From Marmoricola sp. URHB0036 (GTDB taxonomy: Bacteria; Actinomycetota; Actinomycetes; Propionibacteriales; Nocardioidaceae): a DNA stretch of 64,000 nucleotides. The stretch covers positions 111,044-175,043 of the forward strand of contig NZ_AUEP01000014.1 in assembly GCF_000426045.1 (NCBI RefSeq). Direction: 5' to 3'. A program made the translations under genes and the position numbers. The notes beneath the pieces are model-generated. The model did not search any database, was not told the origin of the DNA, and was given only the letters and a program-made list of their open reading frames with translations. Of the stretch, positions 9,223-16,844 are shown one piece after another (positions within the stretch are counted from its first letter, which is position 1; each line of letters begins with the position of its first letter).

Positions 9223-9250
9223 GTGCACATTGGCCCTGAGTGGTGCACAA
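9223..9250. promoter_or_regulatory. Paired GTGCACA words upstream of the DUF4193 gene
   Basis: GTGCACA(T) at 9223 and GTGCACA(A) at 9243 are spaced exactly 20 bp, about two helical turns. Each contains the palindrome TGCA or GTGCAC. They lie about 75-100 bp upstream of the DUF4193 start and may be an operator. No regulator is known to me. Confidence 0.25.
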
Positions 9251-9320
9251 TCTGCGCCGTCACGCGGACTACGGGGGCAGGCCGCGAGAACCACTGGGAC
9301 TTGGGAGCAGGAGAGAAGGA

Positions 9321-9611
9321 ATGGCAACCGACTACGACGCACCTCGGAAGACCGAGGAAGAGCAGAACGAGGACAGCCTCGAAGAGCTCAAGGCGCGGCG
9401 TCACGACAAGAACTCCGGGAAGGTCGACGAGGACGAGGCAGAAGCTGCCGAGTCCTTCGAGCTCCCCGGCGCTGACCTCTCGCACGAAGAGCTGGCGGTC
9501 GAGGTGAAGCCCAAGCAGCTGGACGAGTTCACCTGCATGAGCTGCTTCCTCGTGCACCACCGCAGCCAGCTCGCGGACGAGAAGAAGCTCATCTGCCGCG
9601 ACTGCGCCTGA
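9321..9611 (+). CDS. DUF4193 zinc-ribbon-like small protein
   Basis: This is a 96-residue acidic protein starting MATDYDAPRKTEEE, the invariant opening of the actinobacterial DUF4193 family (Rv2699c). Two CxxC pairs (C72/C75 and C92/C95) form a probable zinc ribbon. The first 60 residues are charged and probably disordered. The ATG at 9321 has an AGAAGGA ribosome site. The function is unknown; a role in envelope or stress physiology has been guessed only from its conservation. A strong hairpin follows the stop. Confidence 0.92.
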   Translation: MATDYDAPRKTEEEQNEDSLEELKARRHDKNSGKVDEDEAEAAESFELPGADLSHEELAVEVKPKQLDEFTCMSCFLVHHRSQLADEKKLICRDCA

Positions 9612-9636
9612 CGCACACTTCAGGACGACAACGACG

Positions 9637-9664
9637 AAGGGCCGCCCCCACGGGGGCGGCCCTT
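9637..9664. terminator. Strong intrinsic-type terminator
   Basis: A 13-bp perfect stem (AAGGGCCGCCCCC and its complement) around a 2-nt centre is followed by TTTCG. It lies between the convergent DUF4193 and DUF4235 genes and can serve both strands. Confidence 0.88.
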
Positions 9665-9697
9665 TCGTCTGTCCATCGGGTGCTGTCTGCGCCTCGC

Positions 9698-10048
9698 TCA
9701 GGTCGCGTCGGCGGGCGCAGCGTCGGCGTCCTGGTCGTCCTTCTGCAGGTTCGGCGGCAGGTGGCCGGTCGACTTCGCGTAGTAGATGGCCGCACGGCGG
9801 GTGGCCAGCATCCGGGCCAGACCGATGGCGGTGCCGCTCACGGTGGCCCACAGCACGGCCTCCCAGACATCCACGTCGGGGTCGGCGGGGTTCGCCGGAG
9901 GGTTCTTGCCGGTGGCCGCCTTCCAGGACGTGTTCAGGCCCTTCTTCGCGATCGTGGCGGCGATCAGCGCAGCAGCGAGCGAGAGGATGCTCCAGAACTT
10001 CGAGCTGTCCTTCTGCTTTTCCTTCTTCTGGCTCTTGTCCTTGGCCAT
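9698..10048 (-). CDS. DUF4235 membrane protein
   Basis: This 116-residue protein has a very basic N-terminus (MAKDKSQKKEKQKDSSK) and two membrane segments (about 18-35 and 62-82). A conserved KKGLNTSWKAATGKNPP segment between them marks DUF4235. The tail is acidic. The function is unknown. It is not part of the corresponding mycobacterial block as I recall it, so it is a lineage-specific insertion between the DUF4193 and DUF3093 genes. Confidence 0.85.
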   Translation of the reverse strand: MAKDKSQKKEKQKDSSKFWSILSLAAALIAATIAKKGLNTSWKAATGKNPPANPADPDVDVWEAVLWATVSGTAIGLARMLATRRAAIYYAKSTGHLPPNLQKDDQDADAAPADAT

Positions 10049-10088
10049 GTCCTGCCTTTCGGGTCACTCCGGGGAGTACCCGATAACA

Positions 10089-10580
10089 CTAGTCAGAAGC
10101 CTGCCGGGCGCCGAGGGCGGCAGCCAGGCGATCGGGGTGACGCGTCGAGATGAGCCAGTACGGCGTGCGGTCGTCGGGATCGAGGACGGGCACCAGCACC
10201 GACCGTTTCAGGTAGGGCCGGGTCACCAGGAACGCCCGGGCGTCCGCATCGACCCCGTGCACCCGGCGGGTCTCCACGGCGTCCAGGGGCTCCACCGGAC
10301 CGAGCAGGGCGACCGGGATGTGCGCCGTGCCGGCGTACAACGTCCCGTCGCGCACCTCGACGCGCGCGCTGCCGATCCAGGCGAACCCTGCGAAGGTGAT
10401 CAGCACGAGCACAGCGGTGGCCGTCCACGCGGCCACGGCCGGCATCGAGACGATGAAGGCCAGCCACAGGGTGGCGAGCAGCATCGTGGCCTGCACCCAC
10501 CAGCGCAGCGGCACGAACAGGCGCTCGCGATAGCTGCCCGCGGACGCACGGGCGTCCTGCGCGGAGGTCGACGATGCCAC
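10089..10580 (-). CDS. DUF3093 membrane protein
   Basis: This is a protein of about 163 residues. An N-terminal [10 protein letters not shown] motif is followed by two adjacent membrane helices (about 30-70) and a C-terminal soluble domain (about 75-163) with [29 protein letters not shown]. That is the DUF3093 pattern (Rv2698). GTG at 10580 is preferred because AGG lies 8 nt upstream. TTG at 10586 is the alternative. It is transcribed away from dut, exactly as in mycobacteria. The function is unknown. Confidence 0.87.
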   Translation of the reverse strand: MASSTSAQDARASAGSYRERLFVPLRWWVQATMLLATLWLAFIVSMPAVAAWTATAVLVLITFAGFAWIGSARVEVRDGTLYAGTAHIPVALLGPVEPLDAVETRRVHGVDADARAFLVTRPYLKRSVLVPVLDPDDRTPYWLISTRHPDRLAAALGARQASD

Positions 10581-10618
10581 GGTCAAAGCCTGTCATTCGA
10601 CCGGTCCGCGCCCGCGGG

Positions 10619-10624
10619 TAGGGT
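10619..10624 (+). promoter_or_regulatory. -10 box TAGGGT of a probable leaderless dut transcript
   Basis: TAGGGT ends 8 nt before the dut ATG at 10633, and no ribosome-binding sequence is visible. Confidence 0.45.
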
Positions 10625-10632
10625 CGCGAGAC

Positions 10633-11121
10633 ATGGTGGAGATCTCGATCAAGCGCCTCGACGCGGGGCTCCCGCTGCCGTCGTACGCCCATCCCGGCGA
10701 CGCCGGCGCCGACCTGCACTCGGCCGTCGACCTCACCCTGCAGCCCGGAGAGCGTGCGCTCGTGCCGACCGGGATCGCGCTCGCCCTGCCGGAGGGGTAC
10801 GTCGCCCTGGTGCACCCGCGGTCCGGGCTGGCGGCCAAGCACGGCATCTCGATCGTGAACGCCCCCGGCACGATCGACGCCGGCTACCGGGGCGAGGTCA
10901 GGGTCTGCCTGGTCAACACCGACGTGCACGAGCCGTTCGCCGTACGCCGGGGCGACCGCATCGCCCAGCTGGTGATCCAGCGCTTCGAGACGGCGGCCTT
11001 CGTCGAGGCCGACGACCTGCCCGACTCGGCCCGCGGTGACGGCGGCTACGGTTCGACCGGAGGGTTCGTCGCGTCCCGGCAGCAGCCGGAGGGGATCGCC
11101 TCGGGAGGGACGACACGGTGA
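10633..11121 (+). CDS. dut: dUTP diphosphatase
   Basis: This 162-residue trimeric dUTPase hydrolyses dUTP to dUMP and PPi, keeping uracil out of DNA and feeding thymidylate synthesis. All five family motifs are present: HPGDAGADL (20-28), PRSGLA (about 62-67), [11 protein letters not shown] with the uracil-contacting Tyr (about 78-88), GDRIAQLVI (about 107-115) and [10 protein letters not shown] (about 133-142). The tail is some 15 residues longer than the minimal enzyme. The stop overlaps the GTG of the DUF3710 gene. Confidence 0.97.
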   Translation: MVEISIKRLDAGLPLPSYAHPGDAGADLHSAVDLTLQPGERALVPTGIALALPEGYVALVHPRSGLAAKHGISIVNAPGTIDAGYRGEVRVCLVNTDVHEPFAVRRGDRIAQLVIQRFETAAFVEADDLPDSARGDGGYGSTGGFVASRQQPEGIASGGTTR

Positions 11122-11762
11122 GGTTCGGCCGCAAGGAACGCGTCGAGGAGTCGGCGGAGGCCGACGATGCCGTCGACGGGGAGCCCGGCGACCCGGCACC
11201 CGTCCTGGACACCTCGTCCGGGCCCTTCGACGCCTCGGAGGTCGAGGACCTCGACGAGCGTGACGGCATCGACCTCGGCAGCCTGGTCATCACCCCGGCC
11301 GGCCCGATGGAGATGCGCCTCCAGGTCGACGAGGACAGCGGCGAGGTGATCGCCGCGGTGCTGGTCGACGAGCAGGGCGCGCTCGAGCTCCGTGCCTTCG
11401 CGGCGGCTCGCGGTGGTGGCAGCTGGGCCGAGCTGCGGCCGCGGATCTCGGCGGAGACGGCACGGATGGGTGGCACCGCCACCGAGCACGACGGCCCGTT
11501 CGGCATCGAGCTGGTCTGCGAGGTGCCGGTGCAGCTGCCCGACGGCCAGCCAGCGACCCAGGTCAGCCGGATCAGCGGCCACGAAGGACCCAACTGGCTG
11601 CTCCGCGCGACGCTGATGGGCCAGCCGGCCGCCGAGCCGGAGTCGGCCGCCCCCTGGGAGGAGACGATCCGGTCGGTCGTCGTACGTCGGGGACGCGAGG
11701 CGATGGTGCCCGGTGCGCCGTTGCGGCTCACGCTGCCGCCCGACGCGCGCCAGGTCGACTGA
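11118..11762 (+). CDS. DUF3710 domain protein
   Basis: This is a 214-residue soluble acidic protein of the DUF3710 family (Rv2696c), always found after dut in actinobacteria. It starts [12 protein letters not shown]. The domain core holds [16 protein letters not shown] and [13 protein letters not shown], and the end is [14 protein letters not shown]. The GTG start overlaps the dut stop as GTGA, implying translational coupling. The function is unknown. Confidence 0.9.
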   Translation: MRFGRKERVEESAEADDAVDGEPGDPAPVLDTSSGPFDASEVEDLDERDGIDLGSLVITPAGPMEMRLQVDEDSGEVIAAVLVDEQGALELRAFAAARGGGSWAELRPRISAETARMGGTATEHDGPFGIELVCEVPVQLPDGQPATQVSRISGHEGPNWLLRATLMGQPAAEPESAAPWEETIRSVVVRRGREAMVPGAPLRLTLPPDARQVD

Positions 11763-11794
11763 TCGGGGTCACTCGCGCTTCACCGCCGAGTGAC

Positions 11795-11800
11795 TACGCT
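11795..11800 (+). promoter_or_regulatory. -10 box TACGCT before the OB-fold gene
   Basis: TACGCT ends 6 nt before the ATG at 11807. This suggests a separate leaderless transcript inside the dut block. Confidence 0.45.
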
Positions 11801-11806
11801 CGGCGC

Positions 11807-12175
11807 ATGGCGGAGCACAAGGACGGTCTGCGGGCGACGATCAGTCGCTGGGCGAACCAGGACCGCGCCGAGGCCCGCGAGCTGCGCAAGGACACCCGCA
11901 AGGCCGGGCTGGTCACGATCAGTGAGGCTCCCGACCGCCAGCGCGTCATCGTCCAGGGCACCCTCAAGACGGTCACCCTGCGCCCGCGTGGAGGTGTGCC
12001 CGCCCTCGAGGCGGAGCTCTACGACGGGTCGGGGTCGATCAGCGTGGTGTGGCTCGGACGGCGGCGCATCGGGGGCATCACGCCCGGCCGGGCGATCCGC
12101 GTCGAGGGACGCATCGGCGTCCAGGACAACCAGCGGGTCATGTACAACCCCCGCTACGAGCTGAGGACGCGATGA
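11807..12175 (+). CDS. OB-fold nucleic-acid-binding domain protein
   Basis: This 122-residue protein has a charged helical N-terminus (1-35) followed by a single OB fold. The fold runs from VIVQGTLKTVTLRP through LYDGSGSISVVWLGRR to IRVEGRIGVQDNQRVMYNPRYEL, the RecG-wedge/tRNA-anticodon type. It matches the position of Rv2694c. It is probably a single-stranded nucleic-acid binder; the partner is unknown. Confidence 0.85.
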   Translation: MAEHKDGLRATISRWANQDRAEARELRKDTRKAGLVTISEAPDRQRVIVQGTLKTVTLRPRGGVPALEAELYDGSGSISVVWLGRRRIGGITPGRAIRVEGRIGVQDNQRVMYNPRYELRTR

Positions 12176-12206
12176 TCCACGCCCTGATCTGCACGGTGGG
12201 CTGCCG

Positions 12207-12911
12207 GTGACGGACGCGACCACGCACACGGTCGAGCAGGTCGTCCGCAAACAGCTCTCCGACGCCCTGGGTGGGGTGCGCGGCATGCTCGAGGCGGCCG
12301 TCCCGACCGTCGTCTTCACCGTGGTGTTCCTGACCCGCCACGACCTGCGGCTGGCCATCATCCTCAGCCTCGCCTGTGCCGGGGTGCTGCTGGTGGTGCG
12401 GCTGGTGCACCGCTCGTCGGTGCAGTTCGTGCTCAACGCCTTCGTGGGGATCGGAATCGGCGCGCTCTTCGCGTGGCGAGCTGCCCGAGGTGGGGGAGAC
12501 GAGGGTGACCAGGCCCTGGCCTACTTCCTCCCCGGGCTGCTCTACAACCTGGGCTACGCCATGGTGATGGTGCTGACGATCGTGATCCGCTGGCCCCTGG
12601 TGGGCTTCATCGTGGGCAGCGTGGCCGGCGACCCGACCGCGTGGCACGCCGACCGCAACGTCGTACGACTGTGCAGCCGGCTGACCTGGCTGCTCGCCCT
12701 GCCGTGCATCGTGCGCGTCGCCGTGCAGGGACCCATCTACCTCGCGGGCCGGAACGGCTGGTGGTCGAAGGACTCCGCCGTCGCCGCCCTCGGTGTCGCC
12801 AAGCTGGCGATGGGCTGGCCGTTGCAGGTGGCGGCCCTGGCCGTGATGGTGTGGCTGCTCTCGCGCAACGCCACGCCGCTCCGGCCGGGCGAGCCCGAGC
12901 CGCAGCTCTAG
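12207..12911 (+). CDS. DUF3159 membrane protein
   Basis: This is a 234-residue polytopic protein with five to six hydrophobic segments. The family signature is DALGGVRGMLEAAVPTVVF near the N-terminus, and GDPTAWHADR lies in the second half. It is the equivalent of Rv2693c. The GTG at 12207 was used because the family N-terminus follows it. Its function is unknown. Its end converges on the SRPBCC gene after 9 bp without a visible hairpin. Confidence 0.88.
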   Translation: MTDATTHTVEQVVRKQLSDALGGVRGMLEAAVPTVVFTVVFLTRHDLRLAIILSLACAGVLLVVRLVHRSSVQFVLNAFVGIGIGALFAWRAARGGGDEGDQALAYFLPGLLYNLGYAMVMVLTIVIRWPLVGFIVGSVAGDPTAWHADRNVVRLCSRLTWLLALPCIVRVAVQGPIYLAGRNGWWSKDSAVAALGVAKLAMGWPLQVAALAVMVWLLSRNATPLRPGEPEPQL

Positions 12912-12920
12912 CCGTGACCC

Positions 12921-13355
12921 TCAGTCCTCCAGGAGGGCCTTGGCCTTCTCCAGGTTGGAGCGCACGTCCTTGGAGTACATCTTGATCACCAGGCCGTCGC
13001 CGAACTTGAAGACGCCACCGAGCTGCTCGACCTCCTGCAGCCAGGACACCTTGGTGCCGGCACCCTCGTCGGCGAAGGTCAGCGTGATCGAGTAGGGGAT
13101 CCGCCCCTCCTTGCTGGTGGTCTTCACGCGTTCGTTCTCGACGAACTCCACCAGCTCGTCGGTGTACTCCAGGCGTACGCCGACCACCTTGACCGCGAAC
13201 TTCGCCTCGCGTCCGATGTCGTGGGCTCCGCCCGAGACGACGTCGTACTCGACCACGTTGCTGCTGTAGACCGGGATGTTCTCGGGAGCCGCGAAGAAGT
13301 CGAAGACCTCGGCGCGGGGCTTGTCGATGACCAGGGACTCTTCCACGGTGAGCAT
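12921..13355 (-). CDS. SRPBCC (START-like) family protein
   Basis: This 144-residue protein is a single helix-grip domain of the polyketide cyclase/CoxG kind. It begins VEESLVIDKPRAEVFDFF, typical of the first strand and helix, and ends with the long C-terminal helix (about 115-140). These domains hold a hydrophobic ligand; no catalytic residues can be assigned. The ATG lies 6 nt after TAACGT, compatible with a leaderless mRNA. It is inserted between the DUF3159 and ceoC genes relative to mycobacteria. Confidence 0.82.
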   Translation of the reverse strand: MLTVEESLVIDKPRAEVFDFFAAPENIPVYSSNVVEYDVVSGGAHDIGREAKFAVKVVGVRLEYTDELVEFVENERVKTTSKEGRIPYSITLTFADEGAGTKVSWLQEVEQLGGVFKFGDGLVIKMYSKDVRSNLEKAKALLED

Positions 13356-13361
13356 GCTTCG

Positions 13362-13367
13362 ACGTTA
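13362..13367 (-). promoter_or_regulatory. -10 box TAACGT of a probable leaderless SRPBCC transcript
   Basis: On the minus strand TAACGT is followed by 6 nt and then the ATG at 13355. Confidence 0.45.
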
Positions 13368-13410
13368 TGCCTGATGCGGCCTCGACAGGGCCGCGGACTA
13401 GACGGGCGGA

Positions 13411-14094
13411 TCAGCCCTCTCGGTCGCCGCCGTGCTCGGTCGGGGCGAGCATCTTCTCGAGCTCCTCCTCGATCTCCGCGGGTACGACGAGGAGCAGCTC
13501 GTCGCCCGACTCGACCGGCTGGTCGGGGTCGGGCGTGTAGACCTGTCCGTCGCGCAGGATCGTCACCAGCGAGCAGTTCTCCGGGAACGGGATCAGGCCA
13601 GACGGCTTGCCGACGTACGGCGAGTCGGCCGGCAGCGTCATCTCGACCAGGTTGGCGTTGCCCTTGCGGAAGGTGAACAGCCGCACCAGATCGCCGACCG
13701 TGACCGCCTCCTCGACCAGGGCCGACATGATGCGCGGCGTCGACACGTTGACGTCGACCCCCCAGGCCTCGGTGAACAGCCACTCGTTGTTCGGGTGGTT
13801 GACGCGGCCGACCGTGCGGGGCACGCCGAACTCGGTCTTGGCCAGCAGCGAGGTGACCAGGTTGGCCTTGTCGTCACCGGTGGCCGCGATCACCACGTCG
13901 CAGTCCTCGAGCCGGGCCTCCTCCAGCGAGGACAGCTCGCAGGAGTCGGCCAGCAGCCACTCCGCGTCAGGCACCCGGTCGGGCTTGATCGAGGCGGGGT
14001 CCTTGTCGATCAGCAGCACCTCGTGACCGTTGCCGATCAGCTCGCGGGCGATCGAACGCCCCACGGCTCCTGCTCCTGCAATGGCTACGCGCAT
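13411..14094 (-). CDS. ceoC: Trk potassium-uptake regulatory subunit, CeoC-like
   Basis: This is a 227-residue cytoplasmic RCK protein. The TrkA-N Rossmann domain starts MRVAIAGAGAVGRSIA (GxGxxG) and continues to about 130. TrkA-C follows (about 140-220), with DQPVESGDELLLVVP. It binds NAD(H) or nucleotides and gates a Trk/Ktr-type K+ channel. It lies 2 nt after the ceoB stop. Together they match the Rv2691-Rv2692 pair. The channel subunit is not encoded in this window. Confidence 0.92.
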   Translation of the reverse strand: MRVAIAGAGAVGRSIARELIGNGHEVLLIDKDPASIKPDRVPDAEWLLADSCELSSLEEARLEDCDVVIAATGDDKANLVTSLLAKTEFGVPRTVGRVNHPNNEWLFTEAWGVDVNVSTPRIMSALVEEAVTVGDLVRLFTFRKGNANLVEMTLPADSPYVGKPSGLIPFPENCSLVTILRDGQVYTPDPDQPVESGDELLLVVPAEIEEELEKMLAPTEHGGDREG

Positions 14095-14096
14095 GA

Positions 14097-14759
14097 CTAG
14101 TCGTCCTCCGGACCCTTCTTGAGGACGTCGTAGACGCCGTTGGCCTTCTCCTCGCGCATCACGATGTGCAGGAGGTCGCCCTCCTGGAGCACGGACTCGC
14201 GGCTGGGCAGGATGCCCTCGCCGAGCCGGTCGATCCAGGCGATGCGGCACAGAGCCTGCTCCTGGAACTGCACGGTCCGGTGGCCGACCCAGGCGTCGGG
14301 AACGAGGATCTGGTCGACCCGGATGGTGCCCGAGGGGTCACGGAAGTCGGGCTCGGCGCCGGCCGGCAGGATCCGGCGCAGCACCTGGTCGGCGGTCCAC
14401 TTGACCGTCGCGACCGTGGTGATGCCCAGCCGCTGGTAGACCTCGGCCCGGCCCGGGTCGTAGATGCGGGCCACGACCTGCTGGATCCCGAACGTCTCGC
14501 GGGCCACCCGGGCGGCGATGATGTTGGAGTTGTCGCCGCTGCTGACGGCCGCGAAGGCGTCCGCGCGCTCGATGCCGGCCTCGGTGAGCACGGCCTGGTC
14601 GAAGCCGTAGCCGGTCACCTTGGTGCCGTTGAAGGACGGGCCGAGACGGCGGAAGGCGTCGGGGTTGCTGTCGATGATGCTCACGGTGTGGTTGCGGTCC
14701 TCGAGGCTTCGGGCGAGCGTCGAACCGACGCGGCCACAACCCATGATCACGACGTGCAC
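14097..14759 (-). CDS. ceoB: Trk potassium-uptake regulatory subunit, CeoB-like
   Basis: This 220-residue RCK paralogue of the neighbouring ceoC has a TrkA-N domain beginning HVVIMGCGRVGSTLA and a TrkA-C domain (about 130-215) ending ESVLQEGDLLHIVM. It probably forms a hetero-octameric gating ring with CeoC on a K+ channel. The GTG start at 14759 sits 6 nt after TACTGT. It is divergent from the APC permease, as in Rv2690c/Rv2691. Confidence 0.92.
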   Translation of the reverse strand: MHVVIMGCGRVGSTLARSLEDRNHTVSIIDSNPDAFRRLGPSFNGTKVTGYGFDQAVLTEAGIERADAFAAVSSGDNSNIIAARVARETFGIQQVVARIYDPGRAEVYQRLGITTVATVKWTADQVLRRILPAGAEPDFRDPSGTIRVDQILVPDAWVGHRTVQFQEQALCRIAWIDRLGEGILPSRESVLQEGDLLHIVMREEKANGVYDVLKKGPEDD

Positions 14760-14765
14760 CCGGCC

Positions 14766-14810
14766 ACAGTAGTGGGTCTGCCTCCGGCGTGTAGCGATGT
14801 GCTCTAGCCT
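14766..14810. promoter_or_regulatory. Divergent leaderless promoters of ceoB and the APC permease
   Basis: On the minus strand TACTGT (14766-14771) is followed by 6 nt and the ceoB GTG. On the plus strand TAGCCT (14805-14810) is followed by 6 nt and the permease GTG. Both genes share a 57-bp gap. Confidence 0.5.
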
Positions 14811-14816
14811 CGCTAC

Positions 14817-16844
14817 GTGGGCATTGGAAATGTCTCAAAGCGGATCTTGCTCGGGCGCAAGCTCCGCAGCTCCCAGTTGGGCGAGACGCTGCTGCCCAAG
14901 CGGATCGCCCTGCCCGTCTTCGCGAGCGATGCACTGTCCTCGGTGGCCTACGCGCCGGACGAGATCTTCATCATGCTCTCGGTCGCCGGTGCTTCGGCGT
15001 ACGTCTACAGCTGGAAGATCGGCCTCGCGGTCGCCGTCGTGATGCTGACCGTGGTCGCGTCGTACCGGCAGAACGTGCACGCCTACCCCAGCGGAGGCGG
15101 TGACTACGAGGTCGCCAAGGTCAACCTCGGCAAGAACGCCGGCGTCACCGTCGCCTCGGCCCTGCTCGTCGACTACGTGCTGACGGTCGCGGTCTCGGTG
15201 TCCTCGGGCGTGCAGAACGCCGCGTCGGCCATCCCCGCGTTCTCCGGGCACGAGGCGACTGTGGCCGTCGTGCTGGTGATGGTGCTCGCTGCCTTGAACC
15301 TGCGCGGCGTCCGGGAGTCGGGGGCGTTCTTCGCGGTCCCCACCTACGGCTTCATGATCGGCGTCATGGGGATGGCCGTGTACGGCGCCATCCGCGCTGC
15401 CCAGGGCACCCTGCCCGACGTGGAGAGCGCCGACAAGATCGTCCATCCGGCTCCCGGGTACGAGGGTGACATCTCGCAGGCCGCGATGATCTTCCTGCTG
15501 GCACGTGCCTTCTCCTCGGGGTGTGCCGCGCTGACCGGTGTCGAGGCGATCTCCAACGGTGTTCCGGCCTTCCGCAAGCCGAAGAGCCAGAACGCTGCCA
15601 CGACGCTGTTCCTGCTGGGCGCGATCGCGGTCACCATGATGCTGAGCATCATCATCCTGGCGAATCGCATGGGCCTGCGGATGGTGGATCCGCACGACCT
15701 CGACCGACTGACCAATGCCGACGGCAGCGCGCTGCCCAAGGGCTACGACCAGCACACCGTGATCGCCCAGATCTCACGCGCGGTCTTCAGCGACTTCTCG
15801 CCGGGCTTCTACTACGTGGTCGCGATGACCGGCATCATCCTGATCCTGGCGGCCAACACGGCGTTCAACGGCTTCCCGGTGCTGGGCTCGATCCTGGCCC
15901 AGGACGGGTTCGCGCCCCGGCAGCTGGGCTCACGCGGCGACCGCCTCGCCTACAGCAACGGCATCCTGATCCTGGCCGGCTTCGCGATCATCCTGATCAT
16001 CGCCTTCGACGCCGAACCGACGCGACTGATCCAGCTCTACATCGTCGGGGTGTTCGTCTCCTTCAACCTCAGCCAGCTCGGCATGATCCGGCACTGGACC
16101 CGCCACCTGAAGTCCGAGGAGGACCCAGGTGCCCGGCGGAAGATGTTCCGGTCGCGGCTGATCAACTCCTTCGGCCTGGCGATGACGGCCTCCGTGTTCG
16201 TGGTGGTGCTGCTGACCAAGTTCCTGGCCGGCGCCTGGATCGCGATCCTCGCGATGATCGTCTTCTACGCGATCCTGCGCTCGATCAGGGCGCACTACGA
16301 CCGCGTGGCCGAGGAGCTGGTCATCGGCGACAGCGACCAGATGATGCCGACGCGGGTGCACGCGATCGTGCTGGTCTCCAAGCTGCACAAGCCGACGATG
16401 CGGGCCCTCGCCTACGCCAAGGCGTCCCGGCCCAACGTCCTCGAGGCGGTGTTCGTCGACACCGACGGCGTGAGCGGCAACAAGCTGCTCGACGAATGGG
16501 ACGCCCAGCGGATCGACGTACCCCTGAAGATGCTGTACTCGCCGTACCGCGAGGTCATCCGGCCGATCGTGGACTACGCCGTCGAGATCCGCGAGGCCAA
16601 CCCGCGCGGGGTGGTGGCGGTCTACATCCCGGAGTACGTCGTCGGTCGCTGGTGGGAGCAGGTCCTGCACAACCAGACCGCCCTGCGGCTCAAGGGCCGC
16701 CTGCTGTTCACCCCGGGTGTGATGGTCACCTCCGTGCCCTACCAGCTGCGCGGCGCCGAGGTGGCCAAGGAGCGCGACGAGTGGGAGTTCCAGCGCGCGC
16801 GGCCGGGCGACGTACGCCGTGGCCGCACCCGGTCTGGGCGGTAG
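14817..16844 (+). CDS. APC-superfamily permease
   Basis: This is a 675-residue transporter with about 12 membrane segments in the first 470 residues. Family motifs include LPVFASDALSSVAYAPDE (about 29-46) and YRQNVHAYPSGGGDYEVAK (about 83-101). A soluble C-terminal domain of about 190 residues is rich in conserved basic stretches (HAIVLVSKLHKPTMRALAYA). It corresponds to Rv2690c. Its invariable partnership with ceoB/ceoC suggests it takes part in K+ or amino-acid homeostasis, but the substrate is unproven. The stop TAG is directly followed by the ATG of the sulfatase. Confidence 0.9.
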   Translation: MGIGNVSKRILLGRKLRSSQLGETLLPKRIALPVFASDALSSVAYAPDEIFIMLSVAGASAYVYSWKIGLAVAVVMLTVVASYRQNVHAYPSGGGDYEVAKVNLGKNAGVTVASALLVDYVLTVAVSVSSGVQNAASAIPAFSGHEATVAVVLVMVLAALNLRGVRESGAFFAVPTYGFMIGVMGMAVYGAIRAAQGTLPDVESADKIVHPAPGYEGDISQAAMIFLLARAFSSGCAALTGVEAISNGVPAFRKPKSQNAATTLFLLGAIAVTMMLSIIILANRMGLRMVDPHDLDRLTNADGSALPKGYDQHTVIAQISRAVFSDFSPGFYYVVAMTGIILILAANTAFNGFPVLGSILAQDGFAPRQLGSRGDRLAYSNGILILAGFAIILIIAFDAEPTRLIQLYIVGVFVSFNLSQLGMIRHWTRHLKSEEDPGARRKMFRSRLINSFGLAMTASVFVVVLLTKFLAGAWIAILAMIVFYAILRSIRAHYDRVAEELVIGDSDQMMPTRVHAIVLVSKLHKPTMRALAYAKASRPNVLEAVFVDTDGVSGNKLLDEWDAQRIDVPLKMLYSPYREVIRPIVDYAVEIREANPRGVVAVYIPEYVVGRWWEQVLHNQTALRLKGRLLFTPGVMVTSVPYQLRGAEVAKERDEWEFQRARPGDVRRGRTRSGR

